Below, piece after piece: positions 54,722 to 64,000 of a stretch of 64,000 nucleotides of DNA (position 1 is its first letter; each line of letters begins with the position of its first letter). Both the position numbers and the translations under genes were made by a program. The notes under the pieces are model-generated. The model was given only the letters and a program-made list of their open reading frames with translations. It was not told where the DNA came from and made no database searches. Origin of the DNA: Zasmidium citrigriseum (taxonomy: Eukaryota; Ascomycota; Dothideomycetes; Mycosphaerellales; Mycosphaerellaceae); assembly GCA_002786025.1 (NCBI GenBank), contig NHNW01000015.1:310001-374000 (forward strand), written 5' to 3'.

Positions 54722-55937
54722 TTCAGCGGGGATGGAGAGTAGAGGGGTCTTTCCACTATTGTATTATTAGTTATCTTGAGCGAGGAGGATAGGGCCTATA
54801 CCTAGTATACTTAAGAAAATGAGAGCTTCGTCTGCTCTCACCTGATTCTCACCTTTCACATGACCCATCTCATCCCAGCCCCTTTGGCTTGTCCAAAAGG
54901 TACCGATAGGCATATCGCTCCCTTAGCTGCAGTCTTTCCCACGGAGATAGCCTCTTGGAATGGGCCTCACATCTCCAATTCTCACCCAAACGAGGTGAAT
55001 CGAGCACCGCTGAATAGCCCTGCTTCCCGGCCACAACCTCTGCAAAAAACCTCACATTTCCACCTGATTTCTCCTCATTTCCATCCCCAATCCCCAACCT
55101 ATCTCAATGATATCAACAGATCCATCGCTCCCTTAGACCCAGCCACTCCCACGGAGATAGGACCGTAATATGAACCTCACACGTCAATCGAGGTGACTTG
55201 ACCACCGCCGAGTAGCCCTGATTCACGGCTGCAACATGGGCAACCTAACCTCTCATTTGGGATGACTTTCTCTTCATTCTTCTCTCTATCCCCGGTATAT
55301 CGAAAGGATAGCGATGGATCGATCGGTAGCTTGGATTCAGGCTTTTTCGCGGGGATAGAAGCGTAATGTGGAGCTCACTTGGTATTTTGGGGTGATTATA
55401 TCACCGCTGAGATGCCCTCGTTCAGGGCTCTCGATTTCTAGTAACATGTTTCACATTTGGTGGGATTCTCACCTATTCTATCTCCATTCTCCGTTGGATC
55501 TCGAACCTATCAATAGACCGATTGCTGGCGTGGATCCATCGACATTTGCGGAGATAGCTCCTTGGGATAGAAAATGTTTCTCCTCGACCGATGCCCTTTG
55601 TCACTGCTTTCGAGGGCTATTAGACCCGTGATACACTGATCATCGTGTGAAAAGATACCAATAGGTTGGGGGGATGAGAAGAGAGGAAGAGGAAGAGGAC
55701 ACGATGGAGTGCGGTCAAATTTGAGTTTTCTGCCTGAGGCAGGAGCTCCACAGACCCCTGTCGGCTGCCCCTCGAAACGCTAAAATTGTGCCCGCCGCAC
55801 ATTGGATGAGACATCCAGCGAAGAGTCACCCATTGCTCATATCGCTGTCGCGTGACTGATACCCGACATTTGATATACAACACCCTTCGCCGAACAAATC
55901 TGAACCTCCCACGACATCAGAATCGCCAACCGCAATC
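54722..55937. other. Intergenic containing a diverged tandem repeat
   Basis: 1.2 kb between the Myb-like gene and seryl-tRNA synthetase. Most of it (about 54845-55630) is the repeat array listed separately; the last 300 bp should hold the synthetase promoter. Confidence 0.5.
54845..55630. repeat. Four diverged tandem copies of a unit of about 200 bp
   Basis: The element CGGAGATAG or its variant ends at 54950, 55160, 55358 and 55557, giving periods of 210, 198 and 199 bp. Around it other blocks recur in the same order: ATCG(C/A)TCCCTTAG or an equivalent, then GGAGATAG, CTCAC, GAGGTGA, ACCGC(T/C)GA, a GCCCT(G/C) block, a GGCT block, CTCACATTTC, and a CCCCATT/ATCCCC block. No continuous reading frame spans the array. 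Copies are strongly diverged, so the array is old. Confidence 0.6.
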
Positions 55938-57462
55938 ATGCTGGACGTAAACGACTTCATCAAGGAGCGCGGCGGTGACCCAGCCAAGATCAAAGAGTCG
56001 CAGCGACGGCGCCATGCCCCCGAAGAAGTGGTCGACGAAGTCATTGCCATATTCGAGGATCACAGAAAGACTCAATACGCAGCCGCAACAGAAATGGGCG
56101 GAAAACTGAACAAGGTTCAGAAGGACATGGGCTTGAACAAGAAGAACAAGGGCGATCCTGAGGAGTTTAAGGCACTGATGGCGGAGAAGGACAAGTTGAC
56201 CAAGGAGAAGAAGGAGCTGGAGGAGCTGGCGGCGAAGAAGCAGGTTGAGCTGCTCAAGAAGGTGAAGAGCATAGGGAACTATGTGCATGACTCTGTGCCG
56301 GTCTCGGATAATGAGGACAACAACGCCTTGATTCGGGATTGGAAGCCGGAGGGTGCGGCGGTTGAGAAGAAGGATTGCTTGTCGCATCATGAGGTTCTCA
56401 CGCGGTTAGACGGATACGACCCGGAGCGAGGTGTCAAAATTGTCGGACACAGAGGATACTGCTTGACGGGATACGGCCTCTTCCTGAACCTCGCACTCAT
56501 CAACTACGGTCTGGAGTTCCTCTTCGGCAAGGGCTACAAGCCGAACCAGCCACCATTCTTCATGCTACGGGAAGCCATGGCCAAGACTGCACAGCTTGAG
56601 CAATTCGACGAGGAACTGTACAAGGTCACCGAGAAGGAGAACGATCCTGCAACCGACAAGTACCTCATCGCTACCTCCGAGCAGCCAATCTCTGCCCTTC
56701 ACGAGGGCGAGTGGCTCAACGAGAAGGACCTCCCAATCAAGTACGCCGGCTACTCTACCTGCTTCCGAAAAGAGGCTGGCTCGCACGGCAAGGACGCATG
56801 GGGCATCTTCCGTGTGCATCAGTTTGAGAAGATTGAGCAGTTCATCTTCTGCAAGCCTGAAGACAGCTGGAAGCATTTCGACGAGATGATTGGTACTTCT
56901 GAGGAGTTCTACAAGTCGCTGAACATCCCGTACCGAGTGGTCGCCATTGTTTCTGGTGCCCTGAACAACGCTGCCAGCAAGAAGTTTGATTTGGAGGCTT
57001 GGTTCCCCTTCCAGGGAGAGTACAAGGAGTTGGTCTCTTGCTCGAACTGCACTGACTACCAGACCCGAGAGCTTGAAGTTCGGTAAGCATAGTCATCCAT
57101 CCTTATGCAAGCTCGAAAGCTAACGTGATTCCAGGTTCGGCCAGAAGAAGCAGACCGACGCTTCATTCCAGAAGTCGTACGTCCACGCCCTCAACTCCAC
57201 CCTGTGCGCTACCGAGCGTGCTCTCTGCTGCGTTCTCGAGAACTACCAGCGCGAAGACGGCATCGAGGTACCTCAAGTGCTGCGAAAATACATTCCTGGC
57301 CAGCCAGAGTTCCTGCCATACGTCAAGGACCTTCCCAAGGACTCTACCAGCTTGAAGGTAAAGGGCAAGGCCGAGCAGAAGGGCGGTGGCAAGCCGCAAG
57401 TCCCCGCTGAGGGCGAGCTGGTCGAGCGACCAAAGCACCCGGCGGAGGAGAAGCGTTCATAG
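55938..57462 (+). CDS. SES1: Seryl-tRNA synthetase, cytosolic
   Basis: Exons 55938-57082 and 57135-57462 with a 52-bp intron, 490 aa. The N-terminal part (residues 1-115) forms the long antiparallel coiled-coil arm that binds the tRNA-Ser variable arm (KLTKEKKELEELAAKKQVELLKK). The class II catalytic core follows, with motif 2 visible as STCFRKEAGSHGKDAWGIFRVHQFEK and motif 3 split across the intron region as NSTLCATERALCCVLENYQ. The Lys/Pro-rich C-terminal tail is typical of eukaryotic cytosolic enzymes. It charges tRNA-Ser with serine. There is no targeting sequence at the N-terminus. Confidence 0.96.
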
Positions 57463-57830
57463 ATTCTAGATCTTGTCTTCTCGACATGGTAGGGAGTTGA
57501 TGTGTGCATTAGCGGGCGTTCTGGAAGACATGATGGACGATGGGAAAAGCACGAAGGGCATGGCACGGTCATGATCATGAGAGAGAGATCTCAGTACGAG
57601 GGGTTTCGAAACGCTGCATATAGAGCAGAATCGAAGACGCTTGTTCAGAGCATCATTTGCTGTATACACCAATTCTTATGTCTTTTCAAGACAATGCTAT
57701 ATTGAGTTTGAAAGGCTGTCCGATCTTCAAGCTGCTGTAGACGTACCGCCGGGTAATGCACATGGCCGTCACGAAGGGAGGCATTGCTTTTCTCACCCCA
57801 TTTGATTCCGAACTTGGGAGTGAGTAAAGA

Positions 57831-58044
57831 GTGAAGTAGAGGGTGCAGTAAAGGTTGAAGTAAAGAGTGAAGTAAAGGGTGAAGTAAAGGGTGAAGTAAA
57901 GAGTGAAGTCAAGAGTAAAGTCAAGAGTGAAGTCAAGAGTGAGGTAAAGAGTGAAGTACAGAGTGAAGTAAAGAATGAAGGGAAGAATGAAGTAAAGAGT
58001 AAGCAAAGGTGAGGTCAGAGGTAAAATCAGAAGTGAAGTCAGAG
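57831..58044. repeat. 12-bp minisatellite, consensus GTGAAGTAAAGA
   Basis: Fourteen consecutive units of exactly 12 bp run from 57831 to 57998 with one to four substitutions each. Shorter degraded units follow to about 58044. Because 12 is a multiple of three, the minus strand stays open and would read as repeated Phe-Thr-Leu-Tyr, which I regard as a by-product rather than a protein. Confidence 0.9.
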
Positions 58045-58602
58045 TCAAGACGAGAGGCAAATTTGGAAATGAAGTGGAGGATTACTGCCCTGCTCTCACA
58101 CCCAGAGCTCTCATAGATGGTCTTCTCGTGTCCACTCGCGTGCACTCCCCCAGATGCCGGTTCAGCAGGAGCTCTTTGAGGACACTGCGAGTAAAATCAC
58201 CAAGCAGCCCAATCTTTCACTCTCCTGCGCCACGTTCAATTTCAGCTCTCCCAGGATGAGTACGCAGACTCAAGCTCTTGAGAGGCTTCTTGAGGCCTGA
58301 GTCTCTGGCGACAAAGTTGGGGATCTCCAAAAATCTCCCAGATTGACAGAAGCCCCGACGTTCGGTATGATCGAGCTTTGGCCAAGTGTCCTGGAAAGGC
58401 GGATCAGGAATGGCATGAACGATCATTCGTATCACGAATATCCAAACGGCCATGTTGAGATGAAGAGGCCATCGTGCGGAGATGCTCTGGATGAAGAAGT
58501 GAAGTCGTTCTGCGGCCAAAGGCGGAGTGGTTCCGCGGGAGGATCCATGGTTGGATGCAAGGGACGAAACTCAGGTTGTCTCGCTACCACACCTTTGACT
58601 TT

Positions 58603-58850
58603 GACCTCACCTGTCAACATTCACTTCATCATCCTCCTCCCCGCCGGCGAGTCGTTCTTGCCGTTATGACGCAGATGCCATCGGTGGCAGCGATGCGATT
58701 CCCCTCACGCCGCCCCTCCCTGACTCGACCAGGATGCGGCGGGAGCTGATCCACCCGGCGTGGTTGGATGCAGGAGACGGGGAGGATTGGCTGGCGGATG
58801 CGATGGGCAGCAACGACTCGCGCACGCCGCCGTATGACGAGGTGAAGTGA
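58603..58850 (+). other. Possible terminal exon or remnant of a small gene
   Basis: An open segment without its own early ATG reads as a Ser-rich stretch, then SDAIPLTPPLPDST, an acidic WLDAGDGEDWLADAM, and ends SRTPPYDEVK at a TGA. The ending and local composition look protein-like and GC is high, unlike the surrounding repeat-rich DNA. I could not find a matching upstream exon or start, so this may be a relic or chance. Confidence 0.2.
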
Positions 58851-59192
58851 ATGCAGTGCTGTCACCGTTCCCGTCATCTTCACATGCGTCCCCGTCGACG
58901 TGTGGTGAATGGACCGGCTCGTGCACTTGTGGACAGTGCGGTGCGCGAGCAGGGGTGTACTCTAGACGACGAGTAAATTTTGAAGAAGCAACGGCCGAAC
59001 AATACGCGGCCGAGCGACAACACCCAATGTTTGTATGCCACGCTACTGCACACCGCACCTGATTCATTCCATCCATCCATCGCAAATCCACCACTTTTCT
59101 TTTGCGCTGATACAAAGACGTCCACCGTCGCCCCTCATCGCGCACCTCCAACTCCTACCCCTAACCGCCTACCAACTAATCTAGACGCCATC

Positions 59193-60921
59193 ATGGGCAA
59201 CTTCCTGAGCTCGTCGGGCATTCCTAAGGAGAAGTTCGAATCGGCCGAGAAGGAGCTCAAGGCTCGTCAAGACCTCATCGACACCAAGACCCGCGAACTC
59301 GAGGCCAAGCAGAAGGAGCTGTCCGCCTCTAAGCATGCTTCCGAGGGTGCCGCAAAGGAGATCGAGCAGCTGAAGAAGAGAATTGCTGAGCTCGACACTC
59401 AATACCAGCTCCTGCAACAGGAGAAGAAAGAGGCGGAGGACAGGCTTCATGCCCAGGAGACTGAGCGGGAAGAGCAGCGCCAGGCCCTCGAGCGGGTCAG
59501 CCAGAGTGTCACTCAGGAGCGCGACCAGGCCCGGAACGAGCTGAGAGCGCTGCACGACAAGCTGGACAGCCTAACTACTAGCAACAAGCAGCTGGAAGAG
59601 GAGTTGAACGCAGCCAAGATCGAACTCAGCAACGCACACGAGGCACGCGAGAAGCTCGAAAGCCAGCTTCGTGCTGAACTCCAGTCCTTCCAGGACAAGC
59701 TTACCGAGAGCGAGCAGAAGTTCGACTCCCTCCACGACGCACACACCAAGCTTGAGGGGGAGTTTGAGACATCCAAGAAGGAGGCAGACTCGGCCATCGC
59801 TGCGACCAAGAACGACTTGGCAGAGGCACAGCAGAAGATCGCCATCATCCAGAAGAGCAGCGAGGATGCCGCAAAGAAGAACGAGGACAAATTTCTTTCC
59901 GTCTCGGCCGACCTCGAACAAGCCCAGAAGAAGGTCAGCTCCCTTGAGCAGGCCAAGGAGCAGCTCGAGGCGCAGACTGGCGAGAAGATCGCATCTCTCG
60001 AGAAGGAGCTCTCTGAGGCTCTTGGTAGGGTCAAGGAGCTGCAGAACGCCAACGATGCTCTCGCCAAGTCCACCGAGGGGCTTGACATTACCGCCAAGGA
60101 ACTCGCCGACACTACCGCGAAGCTTAGTGCCCTGAAGACCGAGAAGGAGGAACTCAAGCGTACGTCAGAAGAGAACGCGATTGCTCTGAAGAATGATCTG
60201 GACAAGGCGCGCGAACAGCACGCCTCGCTCCAGGTCGCGCATAACAAGCTATTCGAAGAGCTGTCCGCTATCAAGGCTACGCTGGCCGAGACACACCAGA
60301 AGGAGAAGTCGGAGTCAGAGTCGCACAACGCCGAGATTGAGAAGTACAAGGCTGAGCTTGAGAAGCTGCAATCAGCTGGCAAGGATACCGAGGAGGCAGA
60401 GAAGAAGCTCAAGGAGGTACATCAAGCTGAGTTGAAGAAGGTCCAGGATCTGGCAGATGAAGCTTCGGCCAAGGTCAAGACTGTTGAGGCTGAGAGTGAG
60501 GAGCTCAAGAAGAAGCAAGAGGAGTCCAGCAAGGAGCTCGAGGAGCTTAGAAAGGCCAGTGAGGAGGCGCAGGGCAAGAGCAAGGAGGCTGAGGAGAAGT
60601 TGAAGACTGCTGAGGCCGTCAGTATACCCACATTTCCCGTGCAGCGACATATCACTGACTTGCTTCTAGGACAAGAACTCCCTTCTGACCAAGGTGTCGA
60701 ACCTCGAATCCGAGAAGCAGACTGCCGAGAACACCAAGTCCGAGCTCTCCTCCCAACTCGAGACCGCGAACAAGGAGAAGGCCGAACTGCAGAAGAAGGT
60801 TCAAGAAGTCGAGGAGCTCCTCAAGAAGGCCGCCGATTCCGCGACCAACGTCGAGCACGCCAGCGAGAACGTCAAGACCAACGTCGAGGAGAAGACGCAA
60901 GAGGTTGCCGCCGCAGCGTAG
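59193..60921 (+). CDS. Long coiled-coil protein with N-myristoylation signal
   Basis: Exons 59193-60617 and 60670-60921 with a 52-bp intron, 558 aa. The protein begins MGNFLSSSGIPKEKF: Gly at position 2 and Ser at position 6 fit the N-myristoyltransferase consensus, so attachment to a membrane by a lipid is likely. From about residue 15 to the end it is one nearly continuous heptad coiled coil, very rich in Glu, Lys, Ala, Leu and Gln, without Pro and almost without aromatic residues. No other domain is visible. Possible roles are a scaffold or tether at the plasma membrane or a vesicle. Similarity to myosin or tropomyosin tails would be expected from composition alone and should not be read as homology. 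The frame is open upstream to 58980 but has no better start. Confidence 0.85.
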
Positions 60922-61889
60922 GGGCTGACCAAAGGCGTTGGTCACAGGTTCTGAATTCGAGGAAGGGTTGGGGACGACGACATGACCTCGATGTGCAGTG
61001 AGGTTGGACGATACCCCAGATCATGACTGTTTGTGGTCTTGCTCTTGCTCTTTCGTATTAGCGTTTCTATGATGGAGTGTCTCCTTTTGCTGCTCTGCTT
61101 TTAATGTGTATAGAATGAAGAATGCAACGGCTGTACTTATTGGTCCTCTTTCTGAGGTATTCACCAGCTTGACTTAGCATCACGAGGCTCGATCAATCAC
61201 CATTCCGAGGAACGATCTTTCACAGATGTCGCTACATCCAACATCCACTGGACCAGGCCAAGGGCACGGTCACAGCGACATCGAATTGTGCTCCCACAAG
61301 CAAGGTCGCGGATCACACTGCGGCTCTCAGTGAACGATGACGATGAGCAGCTAATGGCCGAGCTACCGTCTTTCCACTCAAAGTGGAAGACAAGCTGTCT
61401 CCGAATGAGCACATCGGTCTAAGCTCTTGGAGGGCTTTCTCCTATTCCCAGTCCGTGGCGATCAATTTGAGGATTGCCGGGGACATATCTTCCAGTTTCT
61501 CCGGAAAGCCAGGGGCCTAGAGAACTCGGTGACGACTCTGCTGAAGACCGCAACTGGACCCACACAGCACGGGACAACTGCAGGATTCAAGAAGGGCTGA
61601 TACATCTCTTGATGAACAATCAGTCGAGGTCCTTGTGCACGCAAAGAGACAAGCCAGACTGGACAAAGTCCCAGTCGCTGGAACGACAGCAAATACGAAA
61701 TGATGCCGACGCACATGAAGAGCGCCTCTGCGACGGCGATGATCCAGGGAGATTCAACACATAGCCTATCGCCTGCAACAGAGCGTTCGATCGTCACTTT
61801 CAGGCCATGGACACTCTTCACCCACTCGATCCAGACCATCCATCCAGTGACCGCGCGCGGATGCGTACCTGAAAGGCGGTGGAGACGGC
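60922..61889. other. Intergenic
   Basis: About 1 kb after the coiled-coil gene. A 148-codon minus frame at 61462-61908 has no recognisable features. The upstream end of the following decayed gene may extend into this region. Confidence 0.4.
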
Positions 61890-63280
61890 ATGGATTTCTG
61901 GGCACCAACCATCAAGCTGTATCAAAACGGCGTAGGATGGATGAAAACAACCGTGGCCGAAGAATACACGGCACTCCTGTACAGCCTACGACTGCGCCAT
62001 AATCGGCTCGGTTGGCAGACGCGCGATTGTGCTCATGTGCGTGGTTGGATTAAGGCCGCTGCTGAGTTGGGGCTACTCCGAATCCGAAGTGGCAAATAGG
62101 AGCATTGTTTGCCTTTCGACACGGCAATGTGTATCACTCGGCGCTTGTCTACAGCAGCATGAAGATCGGTGTGGATTCTCCGGATGCGTGGAGGTCGGAC
62201 CTCTTTCACTGGACCGGGATGGCGGGAAATGGAGTACGTCCAATTACGATGGGCTACGACGCCGGATCAAACCTAGGCCGCAAAGGACTATCGAAGCTGG
62301 CGGATGCCACTCTGACACTAGAAGGCGGGAACAGCTTTGACGATTTGGTGGTAATCTGGCGCGGCTGTCACGACAAGAACCGCGACGGCCGCGTACCGGC
62401 AGTAACGCATTCGACGAGGCCTTTCCGAAACCCGGCAGAGTCTGGCAGGATGGACCCAGTAGTGCACTTCACTGGAATTCTGTATGCCCGGGCCCAAGCG
62501 TTGAAGAAATAAGAATCGCCAGCAGTCTGACTAACGCCTAAGGAAGTCATGGAAGCCATGATACGTCTACAGTAGTATGAAGATCAGTGTGGATCCATCA
62601 GGTCCGAGGAGGTCCGATGTGTTTCGCTGGAGCTGGATCACCACGATGAAAGTGGACCCGAGCGCAATGGGCGACGAGAAAGGATCGCCGAAACTGGCCG
62701 ACGTCACCCTGATGTTGGAGACGGCGACACATTCAATCATCTCGTCTTGACATGGCGCGACCGCTATAGTCAGAGCCGAGACACAGGCCTGCCCGCAGGC
62801 ATGCACTCAGTCAGACACTTCCGCGATCAGACCAAGTTCGGCTGGATGGATCCAGTTACCCAGTTCATCGGTATACGTTGCGTGCGCGGCTAGGGCTTCA
62901 AGCAGGGACGCTCGTTGGCAGTATGTCTGACACCTGAGGAAATTCTACAGGCTATGAGCTGCCGAGGAGACAAGACATTGCAGTTTCGCAGCCCGCAAGA
63001 TCCACTGTTTTCGGAAGTTCAACAGACACGACCTAATGTACCGTTGGATGAAGACTCTGACATTTGGTACCTATCCGCTGAAGCACCGGCTGCGTACAGG
63101 AGCAGCATAATCAGAAGTCTGGATCGAGTTTGGCGACTCGTAGGAAGTCCGGACGTCAAAACTGCACGTTTGCTGCACCAGAACATCGCAATCGATGAGC
63201 AAAGCTCTGTGCCCGACTCGAAAGCGGACAAGATTCCAGAGGCCAGCCAGGTTGTCCAGAGGCGAGAGAGAGACCATTGA
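61890..63280 (+). pseudogene. Decayed gene, possibly a DUF3435 (tyrosine-recombinase-like) remnant
   Basis: Protein-like stretches follow each other in changing frames. 61890-62099 begins MDFWAPTIKLYQNGVGWMKT, with TVAEEYTALLYSLRLRHN resembling a recombinase core-binding helix region. 62105-62512 reads VYSSMKIGVDS...LADATLTLEGGNSFDDLVVIWR and MDPVVHFTGILYARAQA. 62565-62893 is a diverged second copy of this block with interrupted frame. 62915-63280 reads LTPEEILQAMS...DIWYLSAEAPAAYRSSIIRSLDRVW. The order (core-binding helices, a strand-rich block with a Lys/Arg-rich region and a DPV-hydrophobic-Ala end, then a C-terminal helical part) is what I remember of fungal DUF3435 proteins, the family that includes Starship captain recombinases. 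Catalytic residues cannot be identified with confidence. Frame breaks and an internal duplication point to a pseudogene. Confidence 0.4.
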
Positions 63281-63288
63281 CAAGGAAA

Positions 63289-64000
63289 ATGGCTATGGCG
63301 AAAGACAATGCGACGCAGACCTCCAAGGAGGACGTCGATACACCAGTATCGCGGCATCCCACTGGCCGAGCGACGAACAGTGCTTCACTCGGCATCGACA
63401 ATGACGACGGTGAGACATTTGATATGGACATTGTGCTCTCGGCTCCACCGGCGGAAGTGCTTGACTACCTCTTCAGCAGCGAACCAATCGACTTCATCGA
63501 GGACAAGGCCTGGGCTCAACTCCGTAATGCGATAGTTGATGGCGAGATGGAATCAGGACTGGCAAAGGACACAGCAGTCTGTCACGCCCAGTCGAAGATT
63601 CGAGCACTCCGTTCTTTCGATATCCCCGAAAGCAGCAGCAACCAGACTGAACATCTCGGACAGGACATTGACGATATCTTGGGCTCATTCAAGGGATTGG
63701 GCAAGACTTCAGGAGCTGGAAACGGGTGGATGAATGCAGAGTCTGATCCGAACAAGAGGGTCGAAGATGGCGATGGCGATGAGGATCTGACAGACGTGGC
63801 ACAGATACCTCAGCTACAACGGGCGGCCGAGCAGATTTACGCCGATGACAACATGAATACTCCGATCGACCACAAGCTGCAACGCAAGATCGCCAATGAC
63901 CAGAACCATGTCCTCCACCTTGAAGGTTTGGATATTGCGACTTTTATGGCAACCTTCAATGAAGCCCGCGCGCCAGTACCTAAAGACGGTGAAGAACCAG
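63289..64000 (+). CDS. 5' part of an unrecognised acidic protein, running off the window
   Basis: A frame from ATG at 63289 (MAMAKDNATQTSKED) stays open for 237 codons to the window end. The predicted protein is acidic, with a Thr/Ser-rich start, then FDMDIVLSAPPAEVLDYLF, IDFIEDKAWAQLRNAIVDGE, a Ser/Gln-rich linker and a Glu/Asp-rich stretch. No domain is recognised. The frame is also open upstream of the ATG, so it could be the continuation of the decayed locus at 61.9-63.3 kb, for example a C-terminal extension. The 3' end lies outside the window. Confidence 0.5.
   Translation, partial: MAMAKDNATQTSKEDVDTPVSRHPTGRATNSASLGIDNDDGETFDMDIVLSAPPAEVLDYLFSSEPIDFIEDKAWAQLRNAIVDGEMESGLAKDTAVCHAQSKIRALRSFDIPESSSNQTEHLGQDIDDILGSFKGLGKTSGAGNGWMNAESDPNKRVEDGDGDEDLTDVAQIPQLQRAAEQIYADDNMNTPIDHKLQRKIANDQNHVLHLEGLDIATFMATFNEARAPVPKDGEEP

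Larger units (their letters stand above)
57463..59192. other. Intergenic containing a minisatellite and a possible orphan exon
   Basis: 1.7 kb. It contains the 12-bp minisatellite at 57831-58044 and an open segment ending TPPYDEVK at 58850, listed separately. No other gene is supported. Confidence 0.45.

Noticed and set aside
57686..58060. 124-codon minus-strand frame with repeated FTLY
   Set aside because: It is produced by the 12-bp minisatellite being a multiple of three; no start context, signal or homology.

Overview
The window is nuclear DNA of a filamentous ascomycete (Pezizomycotina). Genes are split by short introns of about 45-90 bp with GTRNGT donors and CTAAC/CTGAC branch sites. 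It carries a fungal Zn2Cys6 factor, a hydrophobin-type protein, a multi-copy family of Kex2-processed secreted peptides, and an Elongator subunit and decapping factor of fungal type. I infer Dothideomycetes, probably Mycosphaerellales/Capnodiales, but no feature here proves the order. Both ends of the window cut through loci.

Layout. 0-4 kb: three unrecognised genes (one 5'-truncated), the third a single-pass membrane protein. 4.6-9.4 kb: a damaged nitrilase locus, a group A FAD monooxygenase and a fumarylacetoacetate-hydrolase-type enzyme; a VOC dioxygenase-like gene at 16.8 kb probably belongs with them. The intergenic regions serving these genes share a perfect or near-perfect palindrome, TTCGGGCCCGAA. 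Housekeeping genes sit between: an auxilin/Swa2-like co-chaperone, succinyl-CoA ligase alpha and ELP3. 17.8-24 kb: an MFS transporter, an eight-cysteine hydrophobin with a 1-nt frame break, and an alpha-carbonic anhydrase. 26.4-32.9 kb: a cytochrome P450 resembling benzoate 4-hydroxylases (CYP53), a Zn2Cys6 regulator and a NADPH-P450 reductase lie side by side, a compact oxidation module. 33.5-38 kb: an OCRL-type inositol 5-phosphatase and DCP1, divergently arranged.

38.2-44.1 kb is the most novel part. Four tandem, same-strand paralogues encode secreted peptides of 129-135 aa. Each has a signal peptide, an acidic propeptide, a Lys-Arg Kex2 site and a mature domain of about 65 residues with six cysteines at exactly conserved spacing (C-x7-C-x10-C-x16-C-x14-C-x2-C). 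They have 4-5 exons each; the longest coding exon spans only about half the gene and the last encodes 11-13 residues, so single-frame ORF searches miss them. I recognise no known family. A different six-cysteine secreted protein follows at 45.8 kb. The rest holds an amino-acid permease, a 4.9 kb gap with no convincing gene, a Myb/SANT-like protein, a diverged tandem array with a unit of about 200 bp, seryl-tRNA synthetase, a 12-bp minisatellite, a probably N-myristoylated coiled-coil protein, and at 61.9-63.3 kb a decayed, internally duplicated gene that looks to me like a DUF3435 (tyrosine-recombinase) remnant. It is followed by a reading frame that runs off the end of the window.

All intron boundaries were set by eye from frame, splice consensus and family resemblance. 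No alignment or database search was possible.
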